Shown here: positions 30,057 through 38,618 of the stretch, piece after piece | How the letters are laid out: the number at the start of each line of letters is the position of its first letter | How positions within the stretch are numbered: position 1 is the first letter of the stretch | From: an uncultured SAR116 cluster alpha proteobacterium | GTDB lineage: Bacteria > Pseudomonadota > Alphaproteobacteria > Puniceispirillales > Marisalimonadaceae | Assembly (NCBI GenBank): GCA_902529515.1 | Contig: CABZWX010000006.1 | Span: 1-64,000 of the forward strand | DNA length: 64,000 nucleotides | Direction: 5' to 3' | Notes under the pieces: model-generated | What the model was told of the DNA's origin: nothing | The model's database searches: none | Seen by the model: the letters and a program-made list of their open reading frames with translations, nothing else | Program-made: the position numbers and the translations under genes

Positions 30057-31153
30057 TTACGATACACAACATAAAAAAATGATTTAATAAATGGTATTTT
30101 AGGCATTGAAATAATTATTTTGCAAGTTGTTAATAGTGAAGCATTTCCAGACATAAATTTAGCCATTTCATCACCATTTAAAATTCTGGCTAAACTTGAA
30201 AAAATTTTGGAAGCTAACATAGGATACTCATTTATAACATTTACAAATATTTTATCTAAAAATAAATCAATATCATTATGAATTTGAGTATTAATTTTTT
30301 TTCTATTTTTTATTTGGCTAATTATTTTAAATGCCTGTTTTTGAATAAAAGTAAAAGCATATCCTGAAGAAGGTCTTACTGCCCCCCCTCTTGTACCAAT
30401 ATTATAAATTTCTCTAGATGAACAAGAAACATAATGCATGGGAATAACACCTTTTTCATGATCACTCTTTGTGAACTTGTCCAAGTTAAAATATTTTTTG
30501 AGATATTTTGAAATTTCAGCTGAATAAAATTCTTTGTTTTCAACTGTTTTTGAAAACATTGTAGATTCAACCAATGCTTTCCGTTTACTAAATGGTAGTA
30601 GGTAAATAAAGTGCATACCTCTTGACTGGTCACATCTGAAATCCATTAATGTTACTATATTTTCATCAAATACATTTTTCTCAGAAGTAACTACAAATCC
30701 TTCAAAATGCTGCAACAAAATATTGCTTGGTATTTTAGGTGGTCTGCTATCAAAAACTAAATCACCTTTAATTTTCTTATTCTTTACAAATAATTGACCA
30801 TCTTTTTCAAGTACATCATTTTCTAAAATGGTAAATTTTTGACTTGGGAGTTGTTTTTTACATATATCCAACCATTTTTTCCTTTTTATTACACAATAAG
30901 GATATTTAACTGACGTTAGAATATGTTTAGAGTCATTAGTATTGATTGACCATTTAGACCACACATGATTTGCTTTATTAAAAGCCTCATAATTGATTTT
31001 AACTTTCCAAAATCCCCAAAAATGATCTTTATTAGTTTTATTTTTGTTACCTATAAATAAATTAAATTTGTAGTTAGGTAAGTTACGAATTAATCTAGCT
31101 AATGATAGTGCTGCGCAACCACCTCCAATAATGTTAATTTCCTTTTTTATCAT
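30038..31153 (-). CDS. crtY: CrtY, lycopene beta-cyclase
   Basis: Cyclises lycopene to beta-carotene (371 aa). The N-terminal dinucleotide motif is INIIGGGCAALSLARLIRN; central LVFDSRPPK, FEGFVVTS and MDFRCDQSRGMHFIYLLPFS are CrtY family features, as is GTRGGAVRPSSGYAF. It overlaps crtB by 20 bases and blh by 19. This is the bacterial CrtY type, not CrtL or the heterodimeric membrane type. Confidence 0.94.
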   Translation of the reverse strand: MIKKEINIIGGGCAALSLARLIRNLPNYKFNLFIGNKNKTNKDHFWGFWKVKINYEAFNKANHVWSKWSINTNDSKHILTSVKYPYCVIKRKKWLDICKKQLPSQKFTILENDVLEKDGQLFVKNKKIKGDLVFDSRPPKIPSNILLQHFEGFVVTSEKNVFDENIVTLMDFRCDQSRGMHFIYLLPFSKRKALVESTMFSKTVENKEFYSAEISKYLKKYFNLDKFTKSDHEKGVIPMHYVSCSSREIYNIGTRGGAVRPSSGYAFTFIQKQAFKIISQIKNRKKINTQIHNDIDLFLDKIFVNVINEYPMLASKIFSSLARILNGDEMAKFMSGNASLLTTCKIIISMPKIPFIKSFFYVVYRKWFNLP

Positions 31154-32054
31154 TCACTAAATTTTCTAAATAAATATGTAATTCAAAATTATGCTTTTTC
31201 TTATTTCTTAAATAAAAAATTTCTTTAAAAATCTTGAATAGTGTAATTTTTATCTTCGAGAAGATTGATGTTATTTGCCTTCCATTTTGCCAATTGTAAT
31301 TTTCATTTTCTAACTGTACCCCAATCTCTCTGTAGACTCCTGATGCTACAGAAATTGCAACTCTTGAATTAAAGGGCAAAAAAGTGAAACCTTTTTCTCC
31401 ACTCAAATAATATTGTTCAGCTAGAATTAATAATTTTTTTATACCTTTTGAAATCATATGAATTTTTTTTAAGTCATTAGTTTTAGCCGCTAAAACTATT
31501 CCTTTAGGTGAAATATTCTGGACCCAGCTCCCAGGTAAATATCGTCTTCCCATTTTAGCGTCTTCTAAAACATCTCTTGCAATATTTGTAAGCTGCATAG
31601 CTATTCCAAGATCTATAGCAAATGATTTAGCAAAATCATTATCACACTTTAAAGCGTCACACATCATTATTCCAACAGTTCCGGCAACATGATAAGAATA
31701 TCTAATTAACTCTTCTTCCTGCTTAAACAAAATACCTTTTTGATCTAAAATAAGTCCATCAATTAAATCTATTACTGCTTTTTTAGACGATGATTTTAAA
31801 AATTTAGGATACTTAATTGAATAAGTATTTTCTAGTTCTGTAATGATATTTTTTTTAATAATAGATTTAATATTAATAAGATATTTATGGGAATTAGCTT
31901 CTCCACTATCTGCTATGTCATCTAAGATTCTACAAAAACTATATAGCTCAGCTGCCCTATTTATACATTCTTTATTTAAGAACTTACCAGCCCAATGAAA
32001 ACTTTTGCCATTTTTTTTTAGTACTATTTTATCATCATCAACATGGCAGTCCAT
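31134..32054 (-). CDS. crtB: CrtB, phytoene synthase
   Basis: Condenses two GGPP into phytoene (306 aa). The two Asp-rich motifs are LYSFCRILDDIADS near residue 40 and LTNIARDVLEDAKMGRRYLP; the second is a close match to the squalene/phytoene synthase signature. It needs geranylgeranyl diphosphate, yet no crtE is in the window. Lies 11 bases after crtI and overlaps crtY. Confidence 0.95.
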   Translation of the reverse strand: MDCHVDDDKIVLKKNGKSFHWAGKFLNKECINRAAELYSFCRILDDIADSGEANSHKYLINIKSIIKKNIITELENTYSIKYPKFLKSSSKKAVIDLIDGLILDQKGILFKQEEELIRYSYHVAGTVGIMMCDALKCDNDFAKSFAIDLGIAMQLTNIARDVLEDAKMGRRYLPGSWVQNISPKGIVLAAKTNDLKKIHMISKGIKKLLILAEQYYLSGEKGFTFLPFNSRVAISVASGVYREIGVQLENENYNWQNGRQITSIFSKIKITLFKIFKEIFYLRNKKKHNFELHIYLENLVNDKKGN

Positions 32055-32065
32055 TTTTAGCTCTT

Positions 32066-33562
32066 TTATCTTAATAACCTTTCAACAACTTTTGCTGATG
32101 ATAATACTCCTGGAATACCAGCACCAGGATGAGCTCCAGCTGCAGCAAAGAATAAATTGTTAATATGAGGATCTTTATTATGATATCGAAACCATGCAGA
32201 TTGTGAAAAATTTGGTGCTATTGAAAACCCTGCACCATGAGTAGAGCGGTAATCATTTTTAAAATCAACGGGAGTCATATAAAATTCATCACAAATATTA
32301 TTTTTTAATTCTGGTAAAATTGTACTATCCAAAGCGTTTACAATTCTGTCTTTAAGTTTATCACCTTCAATTTTCCAATTAATATTACCTTGTAAATTAG
32401 GAACAGGACAAAGCACATAAAAACTATCGCAACCTTTTGGAGCAAAACTTTCATCAGTTGCAGTAGGTCTATGAATGTATAATGAAAAATCTTCACTTAA
32501 AATTTTGTTATCAAAAATATCAGTTAACAAACCTTTAAATCTTTTACTCAGCCATATTGAATGGTGGGCTATATTTAAATATTGTTTTTTTGTCCCAAAG
32601 AACAAAACATACATCCCGAACGAATAACTGGTTAATTTTTCAGGTAGAAATTTTTTTCTTCTTTTACTTCTTGATTTCAAAATTTCATTATAGAAAGTTG
32701 GTGGATCTCCGTTAAAGATATAATTATCAGCATAAAATGTATTGCCATCCATACATTCAATTTTTTCAATTTTATCCTTTGTTTCAAAAGCATTTTTAAT
32801 ATCTGTATTGTATTTTATTTCAACCCCTGTCCGCTCTAATAATTTTGTTAACTCTTCAACAAGTTTTCCAGTGCCACCCATACTAAAGTAAACTCCCCAA
32901 TTTCTCTCTAGAAAATGTATAAGCGCATAAATAGAGGTAGTAGTAAATGGGTTTCCTCCTACCAATAATGGATGTATAGAAAAAGCTGCTCTCAAATGCT
33001 GATTCTTGATATATTTATTTACCAACTGAGAGACTGTTAAATAGCTTTTTAACTTTATTAGGGCAGGTACTTGTTTCATCATATAGAAAAAGGAGCTAAA
33101 AGGTTTATCTGATAATTTAGTAAAACCTACATCAAAAATAGATTTAGAAGCTTCTAATAATTTATCGTAATTATTTGCATCTTCTTTTGAAAATTTTTTC
33201 ATTTCTTTTTTAGTTTTTTGTATACTTTCGGAATAGTCAAAAGTTTGATTGTCATGAAAATGAAACCTATACCAAGGTTCTAAAGGTTTAAACTCAATAT
33301 ATTCTTCTCTTTTCTCTTGAAATAGTTCAAAAAGTTCATCAAATAAAAAAGGAGCTGTAATGACAGTTGGTCCAGCATCATGTTTGAAACCATTTTTTTT
33401 AAAAACTTGTGCTCTACCTCCTAAAGAACTTAACCTTTCTAATAAGGTTACTTGATGACCTAGGGCTCTTAATCTAAGAGCAATTGCGATACCACCAAAA
33501 CCACCACCAATTACAATACTTCTTAGACTTTTATTAATTTGTTTTTTTTCAAATAAATTCAT
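32066..33562 (-). CDS. crtI: CrtI, phytoene desaturase
   Basis: FAD-dependent four-step desaturase making lycopene from phytoene (498 aa). The FAD-binding start is SIVIGGGFGGIAIALRLRALGHQVTLLERLSSLGGRAQVF, followed by FKHDAGPTVITAPF, and the C-terminal signature NLFFAAAGAHPGAGIPGVLSSAKVVERLL. First gene of the carotenoid run, separated from the rhodopsin gene by a strong terminator, so it is transcribed by readthrough or from a promoter inside the 70-base spacer or upstream coding region. Confidence 0.96.
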   Translation of the reverse strand: MNLFEKKQINKSLRSIVIGGGFGGIAIALRLRALGHQVTLLERLSSLGGRAQVFKKNGFKHDAGPTVITAPFLFDELFELFQEKREEYIEFKPLEPWYRFHFHDNQTFDYSESIQKTKKEMKKFSKEDANNYDKLLEASKSIFDVGFTKLSDKPFSSFFYMMKQVPALIKLKSYLTVSQLVNKYIKNQHLRAAFSIHPLLVGGNPFTTTSIYALIHFLERNWGVYFSMGGTGKLVEELTKLLERTGVEIKYNTDIKNAFETKDKIEKIECMDGNTFYADNYIFNGDPPTFYNEILKSRSKRRKKFLPEKLTSYSFGMYVLFFGTKKQYLNIAHHSIWLSKRFKGLLTDIFDNKILSEDFSLYIHRPTATDESFAPKGCDSFYVLCPVPNLQGNINWKIEGDKLKDRIVNALDSTILPELKNNICDEFYMTPVDFKNDYRSTHGAGFSIAPNFSQSAWFRYHNKDPHINNLFFAAAGAHPGAGIPGVLSSAKVVERLLR

Positions 33563-33576
33563 AGGAATTGTTAACC

Positions 33577-33610
33577 ATAAAAAAAAGCCTGTAGGATTAC
33601 CTACAGGCTT
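33577..33610 (-). terminator. Strong Rho-independent terminator after the proteorhodopsin gene
   Basis: On the minus strand AAGCCTGTAG - GTAATC - CTACAGGCTT forms a perfect ten-base-pair stem with a six-base loop, followed by a T-tract (eight consecutive T). It starts about 20 bases after the rhodopsin stop and ends 15 bases before the crtI start. It should end most rhodopsin transcripts before the carotenoid genes. Confidence 0.92.
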
Positions 33611-33631
33611 TAATTTTAATTTTTTTAATGC

Positions 33632-34396
33632 TTACGCATCGGATTCTGTGGTTGCCGCTGCCCAAATGGCTAAACAGAAAGCAATTTTGTTAATAACGTC
33701 TGCAATGTTATAAATAAAATTTAAGCTATTTGCGTCAGCACCACCGGCCATGTAACCCATGAAATAACCGATTGGGTAAATAGCCCAACCAATTGTGACA
33801 ATCCATTTCATTGTATTAAAAGCTGATTGGACGGATTCAGGTGCACTATCTGCGCTAACTTTACTAGCTTCACCAGCAAATATTTCATATAGAATGAATA
33901 TCCATCCAGCCATTCCAACTACAAAACCAATAGTTGCATTTATAAAGCCAGCTTCACCTAAGTATCCACCAATTAACATTACCAAAGAACCAAGGAATAA
34001 TCTCCAGAAAACTCCACCAGCAATAGCAGTACATGCTGCAAGAATTAGATAAAATTCAATCATTTGAAGTGGAACTGTAATTATCCAGTCGACATATCTA
34101 AATACTGTAGGAGATGCACCTGTAGCAACCCATACATCTCTCATGTAGAAGTAGTGAACTGCTGCAACTAATGTAACAAGAGCGCCAACAACTAGAGATG
34201 TTCTCCATTTGCCTTTAACTCTCAATGATTCCATTAAGAAAAAAACAGTTGCTGCAACCATGGCAATAGATATTATCCAAAAACTTATACCAACAGCATC
34301 ACTTGGGTCTAGATTACCACCGTGTGACCCTGCAAATGAAAGTGTTGGAAGTAGGGCTAAAAAACTAGCCGGTATTAAATATTTTAAAAAAGACAT
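33632..34396 (-). CDS. Proteorhodopsin, blue-absorbing light-driven proton pump
   Basis: A seven-helix type-1 rhodopsin (254 aa) with a cleavable signal (MSFLKYLIPASFLALLPTLSFA). Key residues: His81 of AAVHYFYM, the acceptor Asp103 and Thr107 in RYVDWIITVPL, the donor Glu114 in MIEFYLIL, and the retinal Lys237 in DVINKIAFCLAIW. In standard numbering these are H75, D97, T101, E108 and K231, the DTE set of outward proton pumps. The tuning position (standard 105) is Gln in VPLQMIE, the blue-absorbing state. A strong RBS (AAGGGGAG) and its own terminator suggest high expression. Retinal comes from the adjacent carotenoid run. Confidence 0.97.
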   Translation of the reverse strand: MSFLKYLIPASFLALLPTLSFAGSHGGNLDPSDAVGISFWIISIAMVAATVFFLMESLRVKGKWRTSLVVGALVTLVAAVHYFYMRDVWVATGASPTVFRYVDWIITVPLQMIEFYLILAACTAIAGGVFWRLFLGSLVMLIGGYLGEAGFINATIGFVVGMAGWIFILYEIFAGEASKVSADSAPESVQSAFNTMKWIVTIGWAIYPIGYFMGYMAGGADANSLNFIYNIADVINKIAFCLAIWAAATTESDA

Positions 34397-34403
34397 TTAT
34401 AAA

Positions 34404-34411
34404 CTCCCCTT
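34404..34411 (-). promoter_or_regulatory. Strong Shine-Dalgarno of proteorhodopsin
   Basis: AAGGGGAG on the minus strand, seven bases before the ATG. It is among the most complete ribosome-binding sites I see in the window and fits a highly translated gene. Confidence 0.75.
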
Positions 34412-34430
34412 ATACTTGTCATGTTTAATT

Positions 34431-34446
34431 TCTAGCAACTGCTAGA
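34431..34446. repeat. Short inverted repeat in the proteorhodopsin 5' leader
   Basis: TCTAGCA-AC-TGCTAGA, a seven-base inverted repeat with a two-base centre, about 35 bases before the rhodopsin start. It could be an operator or a small leader hairpin. No known factor is assigned. Confidence 0.35.
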
Positions 34447-34575
34447 TTTAATGCAAAATAGCACATTTAGCGAAAACAATAAAAGGGAATTTAAGGTTAA
34501 GCAACAATTAAAAGCAGTTTAATTTCATTTATTTTTTAAATAAATTGTTAACATATTGATTTATATCGTTTTTTT

Positions 34576-34596
34576 AATTGATAATAATTATCAATT
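34576..34596. promoter_or_regulatory. 21-bp perfect palindrome resembling a Fur box, upstream of proteorhodopsin
   Basis: AATTGATAAT-A-ATTATCAATT is an exact 10-1-10 palindrome, about 180 bases upstream of the rhodopsin start. It contains GATAAT-A-ATTATC, close to the classical Fur consensus of the GATAAT/ATTATC type with a 1-base centre. The surrounding DNA is AT-rich, so chance is not excluded, but a perfect ten-base arm is uncommon. Assignment to Fur is inference. Confidence 0.45.
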
Positions 34597-34748
34597 TCAA
34601 TCAAAAATTTACTAAATTTGCATGATTTATTAGATTTAACTTATAAATTTTACTAATTTCAAATATTTTTTGTGTTCCCAAGGATTAAAGTAAATATAAT
34701 TTTTTGTAAAAAAAATTTAACTAAATGGACTATATTTCATTATTGGAT

Positions 34749-35525
34749 TTAAATTATCAAGTTACCACGAATACTTTTTTTAACAATTTCCCAATTAGGA
34801 TTTTTTGGTTTTATTGCTTTTGACTTAAGTTGTTTATGAAGACTAATTCTATAACTTTTATTGTTGATAACTTTATCAATCCATTCTGATAATTTATTTT
34901 CTTCAATACCTAAACTATGAATAAGAGATAATAATGCGTTTTTTTCACTAGAACTTTTTAATGTAACATTCTGAGCATTGATTTCGGATAACCTTTTAGG
35001 TTTGTTATCGTAAAATGGAAAAACACCTGCTATTGATATATATCCATATATTTGTTTTTCATATTTAAAATCTTTTATTTTAACAGTGTCTAACTTTAAC
35101 TTTACGAAACTGTAAGCAACTCCTAATGCTTCACTTAAATGCATAATTTCTAATTGTTCTTCATTGAGCCATAATACATTAAGTTCTACTTTAGTTCCTT
35201 TACTAGGCCATTGGGTAGCTGGCATTGATCCATAAGCAGACAAAGACGCTGCATAAACTATATCAGAGTCAATTAAAATAGCAGGCGTGACACAAATATT
35301 CTGATTTAATGAAAATTTTCTTTTTAATTGATATGGTGATCTATTAGAACCTACTGATAGTATAGGTATTCTATTATTCAAATCATCACATATACCTCTA
35401 ATAAATTCACCCTTATAAAATGAAAAAGAATAGTTAGGTGCAAAATATGGATAACTTATAGCTCTGTCAAATGATGAAAAATTAGGAAATAATTCTTTAG
35501 TAATCTTTTGATTATCACTTCTCAT
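34749..35525 (-). CDS. Conserved hypothetical protein with a GGCT/AIG2-like GSNxSPxQL motif
   Basis: A 258-aa soluble protein. The segment PILSVGSNRSPYQLKRKFS resembles the substrate loop of gamma-glutamylcyclotransferase-like folds (YGSNL..), and SAYGSMPATQWPSKGTKVELNVLWLNEEQLEIMHLSEALG could be the conserved acidic-helix region of that fold. I do not recognise a characterised family, so the function is open. It is 14 bases downstream of argC on the same strand and is probably co-transcribed with it. The proteorhodopsin leader lies on its 3' side. Confidence 0.7.
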   Translation of the reverse strand: MRSDNQKITKELFPNFSSFDRAISYPYFAPNYSFSFYKGEFIRGICDDLNNRIPILSVGSNRSPYQLKRKFSLNQNICVTPAILIDSDIVYAASLSAYGSMPATQWPSKGTKVELNVLWLNEEQLEIMHLSEALGVAYSFVKLKLDTVKIKDFKYEKQIYGYISIAGVFPFYDNKPKRLSEINAQNVTLKSSSEKNALLSLIHSLGIEENKLSEWIDKVINNKSYRISLHKQLKSKAIKPKNPNWEIVKKSIRGNLII

Positions 35526-35539
35526 ATCAAATAATCTTT

Positions 35540-36484
35540 TTATAAACCTAAAGTTTCATTATATCCTAGAGCAATATTCATAGATTGAATAGCAGCACCC
35601 GAAGCACCCTTACCTAAATTATCTAATCTGGATGAAATAATTAACTGATCATTTTCATCATTTCCAAAAACACTGATATCAAGATAGTTTGTTCCTACTA
35701 AATTATCTGGTCTAAAGTATCCTTTTTCACTAATACCTTCATCTTGTTTTAAAACTTTAATAAAATTAGCTCCTGAGTAAAATTTTTCCATTAAGAATTG
35801 AATCTTTAAAGTATCAATTTTCTCATTAAACCATGAAAAATGTAATGGTATAGAAACAATCATACCTTGAATGAAATTACCAACCGATGGACTAAAAATT
35901 GGTGTTCGCTCTAACTTGTTATGATAAATTATTTCTGGTAAATGTTTGTGATTTAATTTAAGTCCATAATAAAAAAAAGGTTCATTATCTGTTTCCTTAA
36001 AATAATTAATCATCGATTTTCCTCCACCTGAATAACCACTAACAGCATTTATGACAATTGGAATGTTTTTGCTTAAAATACCCTTTGATATAAGTGGTTT
36101 TAGAATTACATTAGCCCCAGTAGAATAACATCCAGGTGATGCAATGCGTTTTGAATTTTCAAGACTTTTTCTGTAATTCTCTCCTAGCTCTGGAAGTCCA
36201 TATGACCAATTTGGATTAGTTCTGTGAGCTGTAGAAGCATCAATAATTATTGGTGATTTATCTCCAAGTTCATCAGCTATTTGAACTGTTTCGATAGATA
36301 TTTCATCAGGTAAGCACAAAAATGTTACATCCGATTTTGCTAACATTTCTTTTTTATAAGAAATATCTTTTCTTTTAGATTGATCAACTGACATTATATT
36401 AATATTTGGATGCTTTCTTAACTTTTCATGAACTTGCAAACCTGTAGTGCCAGTTTCTCCATCAATAAAAATATCCTTTTTCAT
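35540..36484 (-). CDS. argC: N-acetyl-gamma-glutamyl-phosphate reductase, type 2
   Basis: The third step of arginine synthesis (314 aa). The N-terminal nucleotide-binding FIDGETGTTGLQVHEKL is the signature of the shorter type 2 ArgC, and the catalytic Cys is in RIASPGCYSTGANVIL. The dimer and substrate regions (NAVSGYSGGGKSMI, YGLKLNHKHLPEI) are present. Other arg genes are not in the window. Divergent from pmbA. Confidence 0.96.
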   Translation of the reverse strand: MKKDIFIDGETGTTGLQVHEKLRKHPNINIMSVDQSKRKDISYKKEMLAKSDVTFLCLPDEISIETVQIADELGDKSPIIIDASTAHRTNPNWSYGLPELGENYRKSLENSKRIASPGCYSTGANVILKPLISKGILSKNIPIVINAVSGYSGGGKSMINYFKETDNEPFFYYGLKLNHKHLPEIIYHNKLERTPIFSPSVGNFIQGMIVSIPLHFSWFNEKIDTLKIQFLMEKFYSGANFIKVLKQDEGISEKGYFRPDNLVGTNYLDISVFGNDENDQLIISSRLDNLGKGASGAAIQSMNIALGYNETLGL

Positions 36485-36590
36485 ATTTACCTATTTATCT
36501 ACTTATAAAGTTGCAACAATTGAGACAGTATATTAATAAAGCATATATAGATCTTTTGTAAATTCTCTTTTTCATAGGAACAAAATTTAA

Positions 36591-37949
36591 ATGTCTACAA
36601 AAAAACTTAATGATAAGGATATTATGAACCTTCTTATTGATACAGCTATTACAAATGGCGCAACCAGTGCAGACTGTGTTTTATCAAGAAGCAGAGGTGT
36701 GTCGATTACTAGAAGATTAGGTAAAGATGAAAACATTCAAAGGTATGAAGACTTTGACACTGGATTAAGAGTATTTGTTGATAATAAAATTTCATCAATT
36801 TCGACTAATGAAAATTCTGAAGAAGCTCTGAAAGAGGTTGCAAAAAGAGCTGTCGAAATGGCTAAAATTGCACCAGAAGATAAATATAGCTTTATAGCAA
36901 GTAAAGAGATGCTTCAAAACTCCCCAATACAAGATAGTTTTTTTATTGATAGTTATGATTCTGTAGAACCAAGTATTGATGTAATAAGAGATAGAGCGTC
37001 AGAAGTTGAAGATATAGCTTTAAGTGTAAAAGGTATTACTAATAGTGATGGTGCAGATTCATCATGGGGTGAAGGAGAAACACTCTTGATGACATCTAAT
37101 GGTTTTTTCGGGTCGACAAAAAAATCTAATCACAGCGTATCAGTAGTTGTTATTGCTGAAAAAAATGGAAAAATGGAGAGAGACTATGATTATTCTTCAA
37201 AAGTTTATGGTGAAGATCTAAAAGACGGTATAAAAATCGGACATGAAGCTGCAAAAAAAACACTGGCCAGGATTGGTGCTAAAAAACCAGTAACTGGACA
37301 ATATCCAGTAATTTTCGACCCAAGAGTATCTAGGTCACTAGCAAGTCACTTTGCATCAGCTATTAATGGATCATCAATAGCACGCAAAACCAGCTTTCTA
37401 AAAGATTCCTTAAATAGTAAAATTGCAAATGAATCAATTACTTTAATTGATGACCCCTTTCTTGAAAGAGGTTTAGGCTCAAGATTATTTGATGCAGAAG
37501 GCCTAGGTACCTCCAAGCATGTATTAATTGAGGATGGAGTGCTCAAAAATTGGTTATTAGATTTATCATCTGCAAGACAATTAAATATGTTACCAACTGC
37601 AAATGCAAAAAGAGGTATTAGTGGTCCTCCTATGCCGGGCACAACTAATCTGACTTTATTACCCGGTGTAGCTTCACCTGAAAGTATTATTTCTAGTATA
37701 ACTAATGGTTTTTACATCACTGATATGATTGGTAGCAGTGTATCTATGGTTACCGGTGATTATAGCCGTGGTGCTAGTGGTTTTTGGATTAAAAACGGAG
37801 AATTATCAACCCCTATTTCAGAAGCAACTATAGCAGGTAATTTAAAGGATATGTTTAAAACACTTAAACCTGCTAATGATCTTGATTTTACACATTCTAT
37901 AAATTGTCCAACCATTTTAATTGAAGGCATGACAATAGCAGGTAATTAA
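36591..37949 (+). CDS. pmbA: PmbA/TldE, partner subunit of the TldD metalloprotease
   Basis: The 452-aa TldE subunit, homologous to TldD but without the HExxxH zinc motif (its equivalent region reads PRVSRSLASHFASAINGSS). The C-terminal SVSMVTGDYSRGASGFWIKNGE and CPTILIEGMTIAGN are typical. It pairs with TldD (24580..26028) in a heterodimeric protease. A TTG-started phosphatase-like gene begins at the base after its stop codon. Confidence 0.96.
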   Translation: MSTKKLNDKDIMNLLIDTAITNGATSADCVLSRSRGVSITRRLGKDENIQRYEDFDTGLRVFVDNKISSISTNENSEEALKEVAKRAVEMAKIAPEDKYSFIASKEMLQNSPIQDSFFIDSYDSVEPSIDVIRDRASEVEDIALSVKGITNSDGADSSWGEGETLLMTSNGFFGSTKKSNHSVSVVVIAEKNGKMERDYDYSSKVYGEDLKDGIKIGHEAAKKTLARIGAKKPVTGQYPVIFDPRVSRSLASHFASAINGSSIARKTSFLKDSLNSKIANESITLIDDPFLERGLGSRLFDAEGLGTSKHVLIEDGVLKNWLLDLSSARQLNMLPTANAKRGISGPPMPGTTNLTLLPGVASPESIISSITNGFYITDMIGSSVSMVTGDYSRGASGFWIKNGELSTPISEATIAGNLKDMFKTLKPANDLDFTHSINCPTILIEGMTIAGN

Positions 37950-38612
37950 TTGAAAGAAAGATCAAAAAATTTTAAATTTAACAGATTTTTAGCTTGGTTT
38001 GACATGATTGTTAAAGATCATGGATTTTTGAGATTTTGTTATCACAATTTTCATCAAATTGACGAAAAATTGTATAGGTCAAATATGCCTACACCCCTTA
38101 GAATAAAGAGCTACGGTAAACTTGGAATAAAAACTATAATAAATCTAAGAGGAATTAGAAGGGATGGTGGCTGGTTATTAGAAAACGAGGCTTGTGAAAA
38201 AAACAACATAAAATTAATAGATTTTAGAGCAAGGTCTCGCGCAGCTCCTGAAAAGGATATGATATTTAAAGCTGAAAAACTTTTTAAATCTATAAAATAC
38301 CCTGCTTTAATACATTGTAAATCAGGTGCTGATAGGGCTGGTATAATGTCCGCATTATATATGCTGACTTATAAAAAAGAACATCCCAAAATTGCAAAAC
38401 AACAATTATCTTGGAGATATCTTCACGTAAAATGGGCAAAACCTGGAGTTTTAGATAGTTTTGTTGAAGAATATTCAAAACAATATAAACAAAATGAAAT
38501 GAAGTTTATAGACTGGGTAAAAGAAAAGTATGATCCTGAAAAATTAGAGCGTAATTTCCGATCTATTTGGTGGGTTAATAGATTATTAGATGATTTTTTG
38601 AAAAGAGAATGA
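37950..38612 (+). CDS. Tyrosine/dual-specificity phosphatase-like protein
   Basis: A 220-aa protein with the cysteine phosphatase loop HCKSGADRAG (C-x5-R), preceded by the expected general-acid region KLGIKTIINLRGIRRDGG and DFRARSRAAPEKD. This resembles the DSP-like tyrosine phosphatases fused or adjacent to envelope genes in alphaproteobacteria. The TTG start follows the pmbA stop directly, so it is coupled to pmbA; no nearer ATG fits. It could act on sugars, lipids or proteins; the substrate is unknown. Convergent with the MsbA-like gene. Confidence 0.85.
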   Translation: MKERSKNFKFNRFLAWFDMIVKDHGFLRFCYHNFHQIDEKLYRSNMPTPLRIKSYGKLGIKTIINLRGIRRDGGWLLENEACEKNNIKLIDFRARSRAAPEKDMIFKAEKLFKSIKYPALIHCKSGADRAGIMSALYMLTYKKEHPKIAKQQLSWRYLHVKWAKPGVLDSFVEEYSKQYKQNEMKFIDWVKEKYDPEKLERNFRSIWWVNRLLDDFLKRE

Positions 38613-38618
38613 CTTTTC

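Larger units (their letters stand above)
34397..34748. other. 352-base gene-free upstream region of proteorhodopsin
   Basis: Very AT-rich non-coding spacer between the rhodopsin start and the stop of the upstream hypothetical gene. It holds the rhodopsin RBS, a 7-2-7 inverted repeat and a 21-bp perfect palindrome. No -35/-10 pair good enough to call was found, and no ORF or RNA gene is supported. Confidence 0.7.
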
